Of a stretch of 7,565 bases of DNA, positions 6,525-7,565 are shown piece by piece; positions within the stretch are counted from its first letter, which is position 1; the number at the start of each line of letters is the position of its first letter. The stretch spans positions 1 through 7,565 of the forward strand of contig JAGDMJ010000149.1 in NCBI GenBank assembly GCA_017860555.1. The letters are read 5' to 3'. This DNA is from Bacteroidota bacterium (lineage in GTDB: Bacteria; Bacteroidota; Ignavibacteria; UBA10030; UBA6906). Position numbers and translations under genes: made by a program. The notes under the pieces were generated by a model. That model was not told the DNA's origin and ran no database searches. It saw only the letters and a program-made list of their open reading frames with translations.

Positions 6525-7565
6525 ATGAAAACATTCCCCCTTCTTTGCCTTCTTCTGTTTGTCTGCCTCGGTGCCTCTCACGTGCAGCAGCCGCTCCATA
6601 CGTTTAGCATTGGCAACGGCGGCTTCCTGCTCGATGGCGAGGCGCTTCAGCTGATCAGCGGGGAAATGCACTTCGCACGGATTCCCTCCGAGTACTGGCG
6701 CGACAGGCTGAGAATGGCAAGGGCCATGGGGCTGAATACCATCGCGACCTATGTGTTCTGGAACTACCACGAACCGGAGAAGGGACGGTTCAATTTCGAA
6801 GGGAACGCCGATGTTGCGCGCTTTGTAAAGACCGCCCAGGAGGAAAGTCTCTGGGTCATCATCCGCCCGAGCCCGTATGCCTGTGCGGAGTGGGAGTTCG
6901 GCGGATATCCCTGGTGGCTGATCAATGAAAAGGACCTGAAAGTCCGAAGCAAAGACCCGCGGTTCCTCGAGATGAGCAGGCGGTATTTCAAAGAACTCGG
7001 GAAAGAGCTCGCTCCGCTTCAGATCACCCGGGGCGGGAACATCATCCTGGTCCAGCTCGAGAACGAGTACGGTTCTTACGATAAGGACAAGGAGTATCTG
7101 GCCATCAACAAGGAAATCATCAGGGAGTCGGGATTTGACGTTGATCTATACACCTGTGACGGTCCCACGCAGATGCCGAACGGCTATCTGCCGGGCCTGC
7201 TTCCCGCGGTGAATGGCCTGGACAACGTGGGCGAAGTCAAAGCGCTCATCAACAAGTACCACGACAATTCCGGGCCATACTTCATTGCGGAATGGTATCC
7301 GGCCTGGTTTGATACCTGGGGCGTAGAGCACCACGTGGTGCCGGCGGAGTCGTACGTGAAAACGCTGGATGAGGTGCTGAGAGAAGGCCTCTCGATCAAT
7401 ATGTACATGGCTCATGGCGGGACGACACGCGAGTTCATGAACGGCGCCAATTTCGACCGGAACCAGCCCTATGCCCCCCAGATCAGCAGTTACGACTACG
7501 ATGCGCCAATCGATGAGGCGGGAAATGCAACGCCGAAGTACATGGCGTTCCGTGAGGTGATACAG
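6525..7565 (+). CDS. Secreted GH35 beta-galactosidase, N-terminal 347 codons (3' end beyond window)
   Basis: The enzyme should remove terminal beta-linked galactose from oligosaccharides or polysaccharides outside the cytoplasm. Residues 1 to about 19 (MKTFPLLCLLLFVCLGASH) are a signal peptide; the cysteines do not form a good lipobox. The GH35 catalytic barrel then shows all its signatures: LISGEMHFARIPSEYWRDRL, NTIATYVFWNYHEPEKGRF, IRPSPYACAEWEFGGYPWWL, ILVQLENEYGSY with Glu181 as acid/base, and FIAEWYPAWFDTWG with Glu256 as nucleophile. The barrel is nearly complete at the window end; family members usually continue with beta-sandwich domains to roughly 580-800 residues. The frame stays open to base 7565. 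It lies 56 bases after the SGNH gene on the same strand, probably in the same transcript as the fucosidase. Exo-acting beta-galactosidase is the main call; preference for beta-1,3 or beta-1,4 links cannot be read from the sequence. Confidence 0.95.
   Translation, partial: MKTFPLLCLLLFVCLGASHVQQPLHTFSIGNGGFLLDGEALQLISGEMHFARIPSEYWRDRLRMARAMGLNTIATYVFWNYHEPEKGRFNFEGNADVARFVKTAQEESLWVIIRPSPYACAEWEFGGYPWWLINEKDLKVRSKDPRFLEMSRRYFKELGKELAPLQITRGGNIILVQLENEYGSYDKDKEYLAINKEIIRESGFDVDLYTCDGPTQMPNGYLPGLLPAVNGLDNVGEVKALINKYHDNSGPYFIAEWYPAWFDTWGVEHHVVPAESYVKTLDEVLREGLSINMYMAHGGTTREFMNGANFDRNQPYAPQISSYDYDAPIDEAGNATPKYMAFREVIQ

Overview
The window holds three complete genes and two genes cut by its edges, all on the + strand and all consistent with glycan capture and breakdown. 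In order they are: the C-terminal tail of a secreted glycoside hydrolase (2-625), a sugar porter of the major facilitator superfamily (716-2125), a secreted family GH29 alpha-L-fucosidase with carbohydrate-binding-type tail domains (2212-4473), a membrane-anchored SGNH-type hydrolase with TPR repeats (4477-6468), and the N-terminal 347 codons of a secreted GH35 beta-galactosidase (6525-7565). No RNA gene, CRISPR array, transposase or integrase is visible.

The DNA is moderately GC-rich. The start sites are mixed. The porter has a clear AGAGGAG and the galactosidase an AAAGG, while the fucosidase and the SGNH gene have no recognisable Shine-Dalgarno sequence. Weak Shine-Dalgarno use, GH29/GH35 enzymes with chitobiase-C plus discoidin-like tails, and an intergenic GACGTC/TGATGTC palindrome together suggest the Bacteroidota/Ignavibacteriota neighbourhood or a similar polysaccharide-degrading environmental lineage. 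This is inference, and no marker gene settles it.

Functionally, the fucosidase resembles the GH29-B (alpha-1,3/4) type. It and the beta-galactosidase would trim fucose and galactose from branched glycans outside the cytoplasm, and the porter would import a released monosaccharide. The first, truncated enzyme shares its tail architecture with the fucosidase; such tails are common on GH20 hexosaminidases and GH29 fucosidases, but its catalytic domain is outside the window. A fucosidase, galactosidase and possible hexosaminidase set would suit Lewis-type ends on N-glycans, mucins or similar glycoconjugates. No SusC/SusD pair is seen here. The SGNH-TPR protein starts 3 bases after the fucosidase stop, so the two are probably co-transcribed; its substrate is unknown.

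The window looks like an ordinary but informative carbohydrate-utilisation locus. I found no convincing new defence or mobile system. The points most worth a second look are the SGNH-TPR protein embedded in the locus, the shared C-terminal module of two enzymes, and the long palindrome at 644-674.
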